A DNA stretch of 64,000 nucleotides from positions 930,001 through 994,000 of the forward strand of contig NZ_CP070351.1 in the NCBI RefSeq assembly GCF_016919385.1, read 5' to 3'. A program made the translations under genes and the position numbers. This DNA comes from Gordonia sp. PDNC005 (lineage in GTDB: Bacteria; Actinomycetota; Actinomycetes; Mycobacteriales; Mycobacteriaceae). Within the stretch, counting starts at the first letter, position 1. Each line of letters starts with the position of its first letter. Shown here piece after piece: positions 45,466-58,058 of the stretch. Under the pieces are notes generated by a model. The model saw nothing but the letters and a program-made list of their open reading frames with translations, was not told the origin of the DNA and searched no databases.

Positions 45466-45615
45466 GACTGTTGTATCTCCTGCATGCGGTGCGGACGGCC
45501 GTCGCCCTGCGGGAGATGTCACGAATGGACGGTCCGTCGAACGACGACCGTGCACTCGGTGTCATCGCCCAATCCACGAGGCGGACAGCCACCGGGCGCG
45601 GCGCGCCCAGTACAA

Positions 45616-45783
45616 CCGGCAGGTCTTCGGGCTCGTCGGCGGGCGCGTGGGCGCACCTACTGGCCGTCGCTTCCCAGACCCGGATGTTCACGGGTCCAGT
45701 GCGTGTGACGGCGGTCGTTCCGACATACCGCTGCGGGACAGCTCCGGTTTCTCACCGGATTCCCTCTTCGTGACGACGCCGGG
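45616..45783 (-). ncRNA. Cobalamin riboswitch upstream of metE
   Basis: Read on the minus strand, the element has GGGAATCCGGTGAGAAACCG, then CTGTCCCGCAGCGGTATG, then GGGAAGCGACGGCCAGTAGG and near its end AGCCCGAAGACCTGCCGG. These are the conserved blocks of the long-form cobalamin riboswitch in order. CCGGCG at the 5' end (45782-45777) pairs with CTGCCGG at the 3' end to form P1. It ends about 150 bases before the metE start. The rest of this 470-base gene-free stretch holds the metE leader and promoter region only. Confidence 0.92.
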
Positions 45784-45897
45784 GCGGCACCACGTCGACG
45801 CTCGACGGCGACACAGGGGCTCCATGGTGAGCGCTGCCGAGCGAACCGATTGCGGCCACAGTCTATCGACGTGCAATCGCGAATCCATCATCGAAGG

Positions 45898-45924
45898 ATG
45901 ACGTGGGTTTAACCCTGGCGTCAT
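45898..45924. terminator. Hairpin after rpmJ
   Basis: ATGACG (45898-45903) pairs with CGTCAT (45919-45924) and the inner GGGTT with AACCC. It begins 11 bases after the rpmJ stop on the minus strand, upstream of the metE leader. Confidence 0.5.
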
Positions 45925-45934
45925 GGACGAAAGG

Positions 45935-46057
45935 TCATCCTTGGCGTGCCTTGAACCTGGGATTCAGCTTGTTGATGACGTACACGCGTCCGTGTCGCTT
46001 CACCACCTGTGCGCCGGGTTGGTTCTTCAGCGACCGCAGCGATGATCGGACCTTCAT
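45935..46057 (-). CDS. rpmJ: Ribosomal protein L36, zinc-free form
   Basis: A 40-residue basic protein ([20 protein letters not shown] ... [14 protein letters not shown]) that is clearly L36, but it has none of the Cys-x2-Cys...Cys/His zinc ligands of the standard form. Such C-minus paralogues replace the zinc-binding protein in the large ribosomal subunit when zinc is short. The ATG at 46057 has a strong GAGGAGG ribosome-binding site. A Zur-like palindrome lies at 46074-46097, directly upstream, in the position expected for zinc-dependent repression. It stands alone, without other alternative ribosomal protein genes beside it. Confidence 0.92.
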   Translation of the reverse strand: MKVRSSLRSLKNQPGAQVVKRHGRVYVINKLNPRFKARQG

Positions 46058-46073
46058 GGTTCCTCCTCTATAA

Positions 46074-46097
46074 TGAAAATGACAATCATTACTATCA
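46074..46097 (-). promoter_or_regulatory. Zur box in the promoter of zinc-free L36
   Basis: On the minus strand the site contains ATGATTGTCATTTTCA, one base away from the ATGATTATCATTTTCA core of actinobacterial Zur sites, and it has an overall dyad. It lies 17-40 bases upstream of the rpmJ start and overlaps its likely -10 region. Zur with zinc would repress the gene. Confidence 0.8.
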
Positions 46098-46172
46098 CAT
46101 GGAGCGTCGCCGCTGTGCTCCTCGTACCCAGGGAGGATGTCGAGATGCGACATCGTCCGTACGGTCGGGACC

Positions 46173-47096
46173 ATGTCTACTCAAGTGATCGCATTCGAAT
46201 GGACAGAAGCGAACCGCGCGTGGCTGATCGAGACGCCGGTCAGAATCGCCTGCTACGTCGTCGCCGCGTTGGTGATCAGATGGCTGCTCTTCCGGGTGAT
46301 CGATCGAGCGACGCGGCCCAGATCGCGCACCGCGCCCGACGAACGTCCAGGGATGATCAAAGCCCTCCGGGATCGGACTAACAGGACCGCCCCCAGGGTG
46401 GTCGCCCGACGGGCGCAGCGCGCCAAGACCATCGGGTCGGTGCTCAAGTCGACCGTCTCGGTGGTCGTCGTGGTGTGGTTGGCGCTCTCGATCCTGTCCG
46501 AGCTCGACGTGAACATCGCCCCGTTCATCGCGTCCGCCGGAATCATCGGACTCGCGATAGGTTTCGGTGCCCAGCACCTCGTCGCCGATTTCGTGTCGGG
46601 AGTCTTCATGATGATGGAGGACCAGTACGGGGTGGGCGACATCGCGGACTTCGGCGATGTTGTCGGTGAGATCGAATCGGTCGGACTGCGGATCACCACC
46701 GTGCGCGACATGGACGGGACCCTCTGGTACATCCGCAACGGTGAGATCGAACGCGTCGGCAACATGAGTCAGGACTTCGCGGTCGCCCGCGTGGAGGTGC
46801 CGGTCGCGACCGACGTCGACCTCGACCGTGCCCAAGACGTCGCTCTTGCGGCGGCCGTCGACGCAGCAACTGAGGGGGCCGTGGTGAAGAACGTTCGCGG
46901 GGAGCCGGAGATGCTGGGCGTTCAGGAGGTCACTCCGTCACACGCCGAGCTGCGGCTCACCGTCAGGACCGAGCCCGGAGCGCAGTGGTCTGTGCAGCGT
47001 CACCTGCGCAGCAGGATCCTGCGCGCGTTCGACACCGAGGGGATACGACTGCCGCTCCAGCCGTGGGTCGCACCCGGGGCGCCGACACAGGCCTGA
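46173..47096 (+). CDS. MscS-family mechanosensitive channel
   Basis: A 307-residue small-conductance channel. Two hydrophobic segments precede the pore helix ([41 protein letters not shown]), followed by the pore-lining TM3 motif ([32 protein letters not shown]), and then the MscS beta domain ([41 protein letters not shown]). It should release solutes under hypo-osmotic stress. The start is uncertain: ATG 46137 has GGGAGG directly against it, while ATG 46173 has no clear ribosome-binding site but matches the family N-terminus better. The gene is divergent from rpmJ. Confidence 0.88.
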   Translation: MSTQVIAFEWTEANRAWLIETPVRIACYVVAALVIRWLLFRVIDRATRPRSRTAPDERPGMIKALRDRTNRTAPRVVARRAQRAKTIGSVLKSTVSVVVVVWLALSILSELDVNIAPFIASAGIIGLAIGFGAQHLVADFVSGVFMMMEDQYGVGDIADFGDVVGEIESVGLRITTVRDMDGTLWYIRNGEIERVGNMSQDFAVARVEVPVATDVDLDRAQDVALAAAVDAATEGAVVKNVRGEPEMLGVQEVTPSHAELRLTVRTEPGAQWSVQRHLRSRILRAFDTEGIRLPLQPWVAPGAPTQA

Positions 47097-47104
47097 CAGA
47101 CGAC

Positions 47105-47139
47105 GAGCGGCCCTCCACCGAAAGAGTGAAGGGCCGCTC
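47105..47139. terminator. Bidirectional terminator between mscS and the carboxyltransferase gene
   Basis: GAGCGGCCCT (47105-47114) pairs perfectly with AGGGCCGCTC (47130-47139), loop of 15 bases; flanking AGACG/CGTCT can extend the stem. It separates convergent genes. Confidence 0.82.
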
Positions 47140-47159
47140 CCGTCTGGCAGAGCTCCGAA

Positions 47160-50576
<3,417 letters not shown>

Positions 50577-50585
50577 GAGTTCCGG

Positions 50586-52619
50586 TTACGCCGGAAGGTC
50601 GATGACGGCGGCGCTGCCGGTGTCGGCGGCCGCAGCATCGTCGTCCTGCAGTGGTTCCAGGCGGAGCAGGGGCGCGCCGGTCTCGACCTGTGCGCCGACG
50701 GACACGGCGCACTCCTTCAGTCGCGCCTTGAACGGTGCGCGGAGCACGGTCTCCATCTTCATCGACTCGAGGACGAGGATCGGGTCGCCGGCTTGGACTT
50801 CGGCGCCGACCTCGAGCGGTGTGGCGATGACGAGTGCGGGCGCGGGGGAGCGGACCACGCCGCCCTCGTCACGGCTCACCCGATGGGTCACACCGTCGAC
50901 GTCGACGAGGTGGATCGGGCCGTGCGTGTCGGTGAGGATGCGGTAGCGGACGCCGTCGACGGTCACCTGGCCTGCGTGCTCATCGAAGCGTTCGAGTGCG
51001 ACGTCGGCGGTCCGGACGTCGTCGCCCGCCTCGACGACCACACGGAAGCGGTGCGCGCCGATGCGGGCCACGCGGACGCGGTACGCCGCGCCGCGCAGTT
51101 TGAAGTCGAGCGGGCGTCCGCTCTCGTGCAGCACCTGCGGTCGGCCGCCGGCGGCGGTCACCAGGAGTCGGGTCCGTTCGGCGGTCTCCTCCTCTTCGTA
51201 GGCGTCGATGGCGGCTGCGGCGAGTGCGATCGTCGAGTGCCGGTGGGACACGAGACGACCCTCTTCACGAACGCGGTCGATCCATCCGGTGTCGGCGGAC
51301 GCGTCGATCACCTCGGGCTGAATGAGCAGATCGAGCACGAAGCTCTTGTTGGTGGCACCGCCTTCGATGATCACGCCGGTTCGGCTCATGGCACGGCGCA
51401 GGCGGCCGAGGGCCTCGTCGCGGTTCCGGCCGTACGCGATCACCTTGGCGATCATCGAGTCGAAGTCGGCGGGGATGGTGTCGCCTTCACTGACGCCGGT
51501 GTCGACGCGGATGCCGGGGCCGGTGGGCAGGTCGAGGCGCGCGATGCGGCCGGGGGCGGGTGCGAAGTCGCGGTCGGGATCCTCTGCGTTGAGGCGGGCC
51601 TCGATGGCATGGCCGCGTTCGACCGGCTTCTCACCGTCGAGCTTGCCTCCAGAGGCCACGTGCAACTGCGCTCGGACCAGATCGAAGCTGTTGGTGAGCT
51701 CGGTGATCGGATGCTCCACCTGGAGACGGGTGTTGACCTCGAGGAACGCGAACAGCTTCTCGCCGGGGTGATACAGGAACTCCACAGTCGCGGCACCGCG
51801 GTAGCCGACGGCATTTGCCAGGCGCTCGGCGGATGCCTTGACCTCGTCGGCCTGCTCGGGGGAGAGAACCGGGGACGCCGACTCCTCGATGACCTTCTGG
51901 TTGCGACGCTGAACTGAGCAGTCGCGGACCCCGAGCGCCCACGCTGTGCCCTGGCCGTCGGCGATCACCTGGACCTCGACGTGCCGTGCACCGGTGACCA
52001 GACGTTCGAGGAAGACGACGCCGCTGCCGAATGCACGCTCTGCCTCGTCACGGGTGCGCTGGTAGGCGTCGACGAGTTCGGAGTCGTCGGTCACCTTGCG
52101 GATGCCTCGGCCACCGCCGCCCGCAGTCGCCTTCAACATGAGCGGGTAGCCGATGTGCGCGGCCGCGGTCTTCGCGTCTTCGAGGTTGTCGACAGGGCCG
52201 TTGCTCCACGGCGCGACAGGCACACCGACTTCTTCGGCGATGATCTTGGCGCCGATCTTGTCGCCGAGCTTGCGCATGGCCTCGGCCGACGGTCCGATGA
52301 ACGTGACACCGACCTCGTCGCACAGTTCGGCGAATGCCGGGTCCTCGGCGACGAAGCCCCAGCCCACCCAGGCCGCGTCGACGCCGGTCTCGATGAGAGC
52401 GCGGCGGAGAACCGCGAGGTCGATGTACGGACGGTCTGCCGCTGCGCCGAGCTCGTAGGCGATGTCGGCTTCACGGACGTAGGTCGCGGTCCGGTCGACG
52501 TCGGTGTGGAGAGCGACCACTTCGATGTTCTGACCGGTCTCCGCGTTCAGGTCTCGTACGGCGTTGATGAGGCGCATGCCGGCCTCGCCTCGGTTCACGA
52601 TCGCGATGCGGTTGAACAC
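50586..52619 (-). CDS. Biotin carboxylase/biotin carrier subunit paired with the eukaryotic-type carboxyltransferase
   Basis: A 677-residue protein with biotin carboxylase in residues 1-460 (NRIAIVNRGEAGMRLINAVR, the ATP loop KATAGGGGRGIRKV, and [20 protein letters not shown]) and a C-terminal biotin carrier domain with the lysine in LESMKMETV. The opening NRGEAGMRLI differs from the [10 protein letters not shown] of AccA-type enzymes and matches ACC-like chains. The GTG start at 52619 is supported by AAGGAG eight bases upstream. It is co-transcribed with the carboxyltransferase gene behind it (nine bases). BirA, encoded later in the window, would attach the biotin. Confidence 0.9.
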   Translation of the reverse strand: MFNRIAIVNRGEAGMRLINAVRDLNAETGQNIEVVALHTDVDRTATYVREADIAYELGAAADRPYIDLAVLRRALIETGVDAAWVGWGFVAEDPAFAELCDEVGVTFIGPSAEAMRKLGDKIGAKIIAEEVGVPVAPWSNGPVDNLEDAKTAAAHIGYPLMLKATAGGGGRGIRKVTDDSELVDAYQRTRDEAERAFGSGVVFLERLVTGARHVEVQVIADGQGTAWALGVRDCSVQRRNQKVIEESASPVLSPEQADEVKASAERLANAVGYRGAATVEFLYHPGEKLFAFLEVNTRLQVEHPITELTNSFDLVRAQLHVASGGKLDGEKPVERGHAIEARLNAEDPDRDFAPAPGRIARLDLPTGPGIRVDTGVSEGDTIPADFDSMIAKVIAYGRNRDEALGRLRRAMSRTGVIIEGGATNKSFVLDLLIQPEVIDASADTGWIDRVREEGRLVSHRHSTIALAAAAIDAYEEEETAERTRLLVTAAGGRPQVLHESGRPLDFKLRGAAYRVRVARIGAHRFRVVVEAGDDVRTADVALERFDEHAGQVTVDGVRYRILTDTHGPIHLVDVDGVTHRVSRDEGGVVRSPAPALVIATPLEVGAEVQAGDPILVLESMKMETVLRAPFKARLKECAVSVGAQVETGAPLLRLEPLQDDDAAAADTGSAAVIDLPA

Positions 52620-52676
52620 GCAGGGACTCCTTGAAGGTGTGGGGAAGGGCGCGGGTGAGCGCACAGTACTGCGTTA

Positions 52677-52703
52677 ATTATCCCGGTTTCAGTGTGGCGG
52701 CAA
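52677..52703 (-). promoter_or_regulatory. Predicted promoter of the split acetyl-CoA carboxylase operon
   Basis: On the minus strand TTGCCG (52703-52698) and GATAAT (52682-52677) are separated by 15 bases, 58 bases upstream of the GTG start. The surrounding 190 gene-free bases are richer in AT than the neighbourhood; no other structure was seen there. Confidence 0.4.
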
Positions 52704-52813
52704 CCACCATTCGGGATGTGACAAGAATCCCGTACTCGCTGGTAGGTTCCGACAAATACGGCGAAATAGACGTACTGAGCGGTAGCTTTTCAGGCTTCGT
52801 TCGGACGAAACGC

Positions 52814-53161
52814 TCAGGGAGTCTGGAGGACCAATTCGCCGACGGTCAGACCGAGCGCGCCCACCGCGAAACGGGTGATCGGACCGACGGCTGCGTCGAG
52901 CGCGTCGGCGTGTCCGTCGCGGTGGATCCCGGCTAGGACGTCGCCGTCGACGCCGATCAATGCAACGGCTTCGCCGGTCGTGGGAATGCAGACCGCCCAC
53001 ACGAACCGCGTCTCGTCAGCCCAGCCGGAGTCGGTGCCCGCGATGTACGCCGCCGCGTCCTCGATCGACAACAGTTCGAGAGCCGGAACGTCAGAGAGCC
53101 GGTCGTCGTCCCGCAGAGCGCGCAGATACCACGCGCCCGCGTTGACTTCGACCGGCTCCAT
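52814..53161 (-). CDS. Small protein, possibly a remnant of a GNAT acetyltransferase
   Basis: A 115-residue protein. The start (GAWYLRALRDDDRLSDVPAL) and the middle (WADETRFVWAVCIPTTGEAV) look like the N-terminal half of GNAT N-acetyltransferases of the RimJ/RimL type. The acetyl-CoA-binding R/Q-x-x-G-x-G/A loop that should follow is missing, and the C-terminal half is short. It could be a truncated, still-folded relative with another role or a decaying gene; the frame is open with no internal stop. No convincing ribosome-binding site precedes the ATG at 53161. It is 23 bases downstream of the accA3 end region's opposite side, on the same strand order between accA3 and the ACC operon. Confidence 0.5.
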   Translation of the reverse strand: MEPVEVNAGAWYLRALRDDDRLSDVPALELLSIEDAAAYIAGTDSGWADETRFVWAVCIPTTGEAVALIGVDGDVLAGIHRDGHADALDAAVGPITRFAVGALGLTVGELVLQTP

Positions 53162-53184
53162 GAGTTCTAGAACTACTTGGCGTA

Positions 53185-54981
53185 CTACTTGATCTCGAGG
53201 AGGGCGGTGCCCTGGGTGACGGCGGCGCCTGCCTCGACCGACAGTCCGGTGACGGTGCCGCTCTTGTGAGCAGTCACCGGGTTCTCCATCTTCATGGCCT
53301 CCAGGACGACGACCAGGTCGCCCTCGGCGACGGTGTCGCCTTCGTTGACGGCGACCTTGACGACGGTGCCCTGCATCGGTGCGGTCACGGCGTCGCCGGA
53401 CGCTGCCTTGCCGCCGCCCTTGGTGCGGGTGCGGGCCTTCGGCTTACGACGCACAGCGCCGTTCGCCGAGCCGCCACCGAGGTTCAGGTCGCCCGGCAGC
53501 GACACCTCGACACGACGGCCGCCGACCTCGACGACGACCTTCTGACGCGGAGCGGAGTCGTCTTCCTCGATCGGCTGGCCACCGGTGTACGGCTCGATGG
53601 TGTTGTCCCAGTCGGTCTCGATCCACTTGGTGTAGACGTCGAACTTCTCGACCCCATTCTCGTCCGTACCGCCGATGAAGGCGGGGTTGGACACGATGTG
53701 GCGGTGGAACGGGATGACCGTGGCTAGGCCGTCGACCTCGAACTCGGCGAGCGCGCGACGCGAACGCTCGAGAGCCTGTTCGCGGTTCTCGCCGGTCACG
53801 ATGAGCTTGGCGAGCATCGAGTCGAACTGGCCGCCGATGACATCGCCCTCGCGGACGCCGGAGTCGACGCGCACGCCGGGGCCGGTGGGCTCTCGGTAAA
53901 CGGCGACGGGGCCGGGTGCGGGGAGGAATCCGCGACCGGCGTCCTCACCGTTGATGCGGAATTCGAAGGAGTGACCGCGCGGGGTCGGATCCTCGGTGAT
54001 CGTCAGTTCCTTGCCTTCGGCGATGCGGAACTGCTGACGAACGAGGTCGATGCCCGCGGTCTCCTCGGTGACCGGGTGCTCCACCTGCAGGCGGGTGTTG
54101 ACTTCGAGGAACGAGACGGTGTCGCCCTGGACCAGGTACTCGACGGTGCCCGCACCGTAGTAGCCGGCTTCGCGACAGATGGCCTTGGCTGAGCTGTGGA
54201 TGCGGCCGCGCTGATCGTCGGTCAGGAACGGCGCCGGGGCCTCTTCGACGAGCTTCTGGAAGCGGCGCTGCAGCGAGCAGTCGCGGGTGCCGGCGACGAC
54301 GACGTTGCCGTGCTGGTCGGCGATCACCTGGGCTTCGACGTGGCGAGCCTTGTCGAGGTACTGCTCGACGAAGCACTCGCCGCGTCCGAATGCCGCGACG
54401 GCCTCGCGGGTGGCCGACTCGAACAGTTCGGGGATCTCTTCGATGGTCTGTGCGACCTTCATGCCGCGACCGCCGCCGCCGAATGCGGCCTTGATCGCGA
54501 CCGGGACGCCGTACTGCTCGGCGAATGCGACCACCTCGGCCGCGTCGGCGACCGGATCCTTGGTGCCTGCGGCCATCGGGGCCTTGGCGCGTTCGGCGAT
54601 GTGACGCGCGGTCACCTTGTCGCCGAGGTCGCGGATGGACTGCGGCGACGGGCCGATCCAGGTGATGCCCGCATCGATGACGGCCTGAGCGAAGTCGGCG
54701 TTCTCCGAGAGGAATCCGTAGCCGGGGTGGATGGCGTCGGCGCCCGACTGGGCTGCGGCGTCGAGAATCTTGTCGAACACCAGGTACGACTCGGCGGACG
54801 TCTGACCGCCGAGTGCAAACGCCTCGTCGGCGAGCTGCACGAACAGTGCGTTCGCGTCGGGCTCCGCGTACACCGCGACGCTGGCGATGCCTGCGTCCTT
54901 GGCTGCGCGGATCACGCGGACCGCGATCTCGCCGCGGTTGGCGATCAGAACCTTCTTGATGGTCGTCTGTGCGATAGACAC
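53185..54981 (-). CDS. accA3: Acyl-CoA carboxylase alpha subunit (biotin carboxylase plus carrier)
   Basis: A 598-residue chain matching M. tuberculosis AccA3 in length and order. Biotin carboxylase occupies 1-450 ([55 protein letters not shown]) and the C-terminal biotin carrier has the lysine in [10 protein letters not shown]. In relatives AccA3 serves several beta subunits (AccD4, AccD5, AccD6) to make malonyl-CoA, methylmalonyl-CoA and the carboxylated chain for mycolate condensation. accD5 and accE lie 5 kb away in this window on the same strand. The 188 bases upstream hold a small dyad at 55121-55138. Confidence 0.95.
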   Translation of the reverse strand: MSIAQTTIKKVLIANRGEIAVRVIRAAKDAGIASVAVYAEPDANALFVQLADEAFALGGQTSAESYLVFDKILDAAAQSGADAIHPGYGFLSENADFAQAVIDAGITWIGPSPQSIRDLGDKVTARHIAERAKAPMAAGTKDPVADAAEVVAFAEQYGVPVAIKAAFGGGGRGMKVAQTIEEIPELFESATREAVAAFGRGECFVEQYLDKARHVEAQVIADQHGNVVVAGTRDCSLQRRFQKLVEEAPAPFLTDDQRGRIHSSAKAICREAGYYGAGTVEYLVQGDTVSFLEVNTRLQVEHPVTEETAGIDLVRQQFRIAEGKELTITEDPTPRGHSFEFRINGEDAGRGFLPAPGPVAVYREPTGPGVRVDSGVREGDVIGGQFDSMLAKLIVTGENREQALERSRRALAEFEVDGLATVIPFHRHIVSNPAFIGGTDENGVEKFDVYTKWIETDWDNTIEPYTGGQPIEEDDSAPRQKVVVEVGGRRVEVSLPGDLNLGGGSANGAVRRKPKARTRTKGGGKAASGDAVTAPMQGTVVKVAVNEGDTVAEGDLVVVLEAMKMENPVTAHKSGTVTGLSVEAGAAVTQGTALLEIK

Positions 54982-55120
54982 TGGCTCTCCTGTGGGCGGG
55001 CCCGCCTGCGGGCCGTCGTCGTAAGCGTGCGCGTCGCGCGCGGGATTCCTCCACGTGTGGCGCTCTGCACGGTGTCCGCGGGGTGTCGGACACCATGATT
55101 TCCGTCAGTGAGCGTAACCC

Positions 55121-55138
55121 ACCGAGCAATCGCTCGGT
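55121..55138. terminator. Small hairpin between the condensation-domain gene and accA3
   Basis: ACCGAGC (55121-55127) pairs with GCTCGGT (55132-55138), loop of 4. It lies 32 bases after the stop of the upstream gene on the minus strand and is probably its terminator. Confidence 0.5.
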
Positions 55139-55169
55139 CGACCGACACCTAGAAAACTTAGGACTCGTT

Positions 55170-56558
55170 CTACCTGTCGTCCGCCGTACTCGCGAGTAGA
55201 TCGGCGAAGTCGTCGAGAAACGGCACGACTCGACCGGGCTGTTCGGCCGGGTACCGGGAGTGCATCCGCAGGCCCGACGGCGTCCGGTTGACCCACACGT
55301 ACATCTCGTCGCCCGCGTACGAGTGGCTGCGCAACACTTGCGCACCACCCGCATCGGCGACATCGGCCGTCGGTGTGCCCCGCGAGTCCATGAACGACAC
55401 GACGAACTTGGGCACAGGGGTCTCGCCGAGCAGTTCGGCCACACGAAGGAACGGGAGTGTGGCTCCGTGCCTTCCAGTCCGCAGCGCGTCGGACGCGAGG
55501 CGGGTCGCCTCGCTCATGTCAGTCTGATCGTCGATGGGAAACGCGATCGGCGCCAGACCGACGAACCATCCGAGGGAATGCTGCCATCGGAGGTCGCTTC
55601 TGGTGTGCCGCGGCATCACACAAGAGAACTCTGAATCGGGTGCCCTGCGGTGGTAAGCGAGGGCCAGCGCCGCGAGAACGCCGGCGACGAGGTTGCCGCC
55701 GGCCGCCGCACACGCCGTCTCGAAACGGCGGGTCGACGCGTCGTCGAGCAGACGCGCGGTACGCGACGCCTGCGCAGGGTGCTCCACCATGAACGGGTCG
55801 GGTGAGTCGCCCACCGTGGGACGCAGTGGAGCGAAGAACGGCGCACCATGGACCTCGATGAACCTGCGCCAGGTCTGTACGGCCGGATGCGAGGCGCCGG
55901 CGTCGTCGGCGGCTCGCCGCTCGGCATCGGAGAAGTCGATGTAGCTGCCTGTGTCCGGGAGCACCGCGGTGCGTCGGTCGCGTTCGGCGCGATACAGCTC
56001 GGTCAGTTCGTACTGCGCCGTGACCAGGGAGTAGCCGTCGACCAGGGAATGGTCGGCGGCGAACAGCAGGGTGAACGAATCGCCGCGAGCGACGGTGGCG
56101 AAACGGTACGCGGGCCAGTGCAGGGGAGCGGTCGCACGGTCGAACGATCCGGCCACCTGTTCAAGCAGCATCGTCGATTCGGTGTACCAGCCGATGCGAG
56201 TCATCTTCAGCCGAACGGTCTCGGGTGGCGTCGAGTACCGTTCAGTGCCGTCACGTTTGAGGACCACGTGCGTGCGCAGCACCTCGTGTCGGGAGATCCA
56301 CGCGATCAGCGCGGCACGAATCGCCGGAACCGACATCGGTTCGTCGAAGTTGATGGACAGGCCGAGCCACGACTCGCGGCCGCCCTCGCGTTGGGTTCGT
56401 GCCCGATGTTCGAACGCGTCGCGCAGGTGCTGCTCGTGGTTGTGCGAGGTCTGCCGGTCGTCGCGCTGCCAGTTGCCGAGCCCGCCCTCGACGGTGGGAA
56501 TCCACTCGACGAGTCCGCCGGGTTCGACGGGCGCGTCGAGGATCTGGAGAAAATCCAT
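55170..56558 (-). CDS. Stand-alone condensation-domain acyltransferase (PapA-like)
   Basis: A 462-residue protein of the chloramphenicol acetyltransferase/condensation superfamily with the catalytic HxxxD box as HSLVDG (His170-Asp174). There is no adenylation or carrier domain and no adjacent polyketide or peptide synthetase, so it looks like a free acyltransferase of the Pap type that esterifies a lipid or sugar. In M. tuberculosis PapA proteins build trehalose and phthiocerol esters of the envelope. Substrate not deducible. It is inserted between accA3 and the sufE-like gene, which are near neighbours in M. tuberculosis. No signal peptide is visible. Confidence 0.8.
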   Translation of the reverse strand: MDFLQILDAPVEPGGLVEWIPTVEGGLGNWQRDDRQTSHNHEQHLRDAFEHRARTQREGGRESWLGLSINFDEPMSVPAIRAALIAWISRHEVLRTHVVLKRDGTERYSTPPETVRLKMTRIGWYTESTMLLEQVAGSFDRATAPLHWPAYRFATVARGDSFTLLFAADHSLVDGYSLVTAQYELTELYRAERDRRTAVLPDTGSYIDFSDAERRAADDAGASHPAVQTWRRFIEVHGAPFFAPLRPTVGDSPDPFMVEHPAQASRTARLLDDASTRRFETACAAAGGNLVAGVLAALALAYHRRAPDSEFSCVMPRHTRSDLRWQHSLGWFVGLAPIAFPIDDQTDMSEATRLASDALRTGRHGATLPFLRVAELLGETPVPKFVVSFMDSRGTPTADVADAGGAQVLRSHSYAGDEMYVWVNRTPSGLRMHSRYPAEQPGRVVPFLDDFADLLASTADDR

Positions 56559-56603
56559 TCGTCTGTGCGGCCCTTCGTCTCGCTCCGCTCGTCAGGTCGG
56601 CGC

Positions 56604-57029
56604 TCAGGCGCCGGTCTGCTCGGCCACCTGACGCTTGATACGCGCCAGCATGCCTGCCATTCCTCGGAGTCGAAGCGGACTGATCACCGATGCCAGACCC
56701 AGATCGTGAAAGAAGTCCGACGGGACGTCGGAGATCTCCTGTGCGGACGCGCCGTCCAACCCCTGATGCAGGATCGAGGCGAAACCGCGGGTGGTCGGAG
56801 CCTCCGGCGGAGCGCTGAAGTACAGCTTGACCGACGACGAGTCGGCTGCATCGACCGAAAGGAAGATCGGCGACTGACACTCGGGGACCGGTTCCATCGC
56901 CTCGGTCTGCATCGACTCGGGGATGTCGGGCAACTCGCTCGAGAACTCCAACAGCAGCGTCACCTTGTCGGAATCGGCGAGCGCTGAGAAGTCGTCGACG
57001 ATCTCGGCGAGCGGAGCTGGCAGCGTCAT
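56604..57029 (-). CDS. SufE-like sulfur acceptor protein
   Basis: A 141-residue protein of the SufE/CsdE fold. The acceptor Cys51 is in the motif [13 protein letters not shown], and the C-terminal helix ([20 protein letters not shown]) is typical. SufE proteins take a persulfide from a desulfurase; here the gene follows a rhodanese gene (sseA) after 16 bases, which suggests that the sulfur comes from the rhodanese. M. tuberculosis has the same pair (Rv3283-Rv3284). The ATG at 57029 was chosen from the family start; GGAG lies 11 bases upstream. Confidence 0.87.
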   Translation of the reverse strand: MTLPAPLAEIVDDFSALADSDKVTLLLEFSSELPDIPESMQTEAMEPVPECQSPIFLSVDAADSSSVKLYFSAPPEAPTTRGFASILHQGLDGASAQEISDVPSDFFHDLGLASVISPLRLRGMAGMLARIKRQVAEQTGA

Positions 57030-57045
57030 CTCGGCGGCTCTCCTG

Positions 57046-57939
57046 TCAGCGCGCGGGTGCCGCGCCGGGCTCTTCGCCCTGCACGATCGGGACGCGGACA
57101 CGGTTGCCCCACTCGGTCCAGGAGCCGTCGTAGTTGCGGACGTTGTCGAAGCCGAGCAGGTGCGTGAGGACGAACCAGGTGTGGCTCGAGCGCTCGCCGA
57201 TGCGGCAGTAGGCGATGGTCGGTGTCGCAGCGTCGAAGCCGGCGTAGATCTCTTCGAGCTCGGGGCGTGTGCGGAAGCGACTGTCCGGCGCAGCGGCCTT
57301 GGCCCATGGGATCGACACCGCGGTCGGGATGTGGCCGCCGCGGAGTGCGCCTTCCTCCGGGTAGTCAGGCATGTGCGTGCGCTCGCCCGTGTACTCCTGC
57401 GGCGATCGCACGTCGATCAGCGGTGTCCTGCCGAGCTCGGCCAGCACATCGTCGGCGAACGCACGGATCGATGCGTCATCGCGCTCCACCACCGGGTAGT
57501 CGGTGGCCGGGTAGGCGGGCACGTCGAACGACGTCTCCCGCTGCTCGTCCATCCACGCATCACGTCCGCCGTCGAGGAGACGGACGTCTTCGTGGCCGAA
57601 GAGTGTGAACACCCAGAGGGCGTATGCGGCCCACCAGTTGTTCTTGTCGCCGTAGATCACGACGGTGTCGTCGCGGCTGATGCCCTTGTCGCTCATCAAC
57701 TTCGCAAACGCTTCACCGTCGATGTAGTCGCGCGTCACCGGATCGTTGAGGTGCAGGTGCCAGTCGACCTTCTGCGCGGTCGGGATGTGGCCGATGTCGT
57801 ACAACAGGACGTCTTCGTCCGACTCGACGATCTTCAGTCCGGGAGCTCCGAGGTGCGCCGACAGCCATTCAGTGCTGACGAGGCGTTCGGGGTGTGCGAA
57901 CGAGGCGAAAGCCGGATTGGATTCGTATTCCACAGGCAT
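57046..57939 (-). CDS. sseA: Thiosulfate sulfurtransferase (rhodanese)
   Basis: A 297-residue tandem-rhodanese protein, the same length as M. tuberculosis SseA. The inactive first domain contains [18 protein letters not shown]; the active second domain carries the loop [11 protein letters not shown] with the nucleophile Cys245. It moves sulfane sulfur from thiosulfate or another donor to an acceptor, here probably the SufE-like protein encoded 16 bases downstream. The ATG at 57939 has GGGAGA about eight bases upstream; longer in-frame starts up to 58035 are not supported by the family. Confidence 0.92.
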   Translation of the reverse strand: MPVEYESNPAFASFAHPERLVSTEWLSAHLGAPGLKIVESDEDVLLYDIGHIPTAQKVDWHLHLNDPVTRDYIDGEAFAKLMSDKGISRDDTVVIYGDKNNWWAAYALWVFTLFGHEDVRLLDGGRDAWMDEQRETSFDVPAYPATDYPVVERDDASIRAFADDVLAELGRTPLIDVRSPQEYTGERTHMPDYPEEGALRGGHIPTAVSIPWAKAAAPDSRFRTRPELEEIYAGFDAATPTIAYCRIGERSSHTWFVLTHLLGFDNVRNYDGSWTEWGNRVRVPIVQGEEPGAAPAR

Positions 57940-58058
57940 GCGAGGGTCTCCCGAGTTCTGGTGCGCAGCAGTCGGAGCCGACTGTCGGTTCCCAGCATAC
58001 GGTCGCACGAATGACGGTGTGGTGACGGTAGGCAACTCCTCGGTGTTAGCGTCTGCGC

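Noticed and set aside
45466..45934. Open frames in the metE leader region on both strands
   Set aside because: The stretch is explained by a cobalamin riboswitch and leader. The apparent N-terminal extension of metE is not found in the family and lacks a better start.
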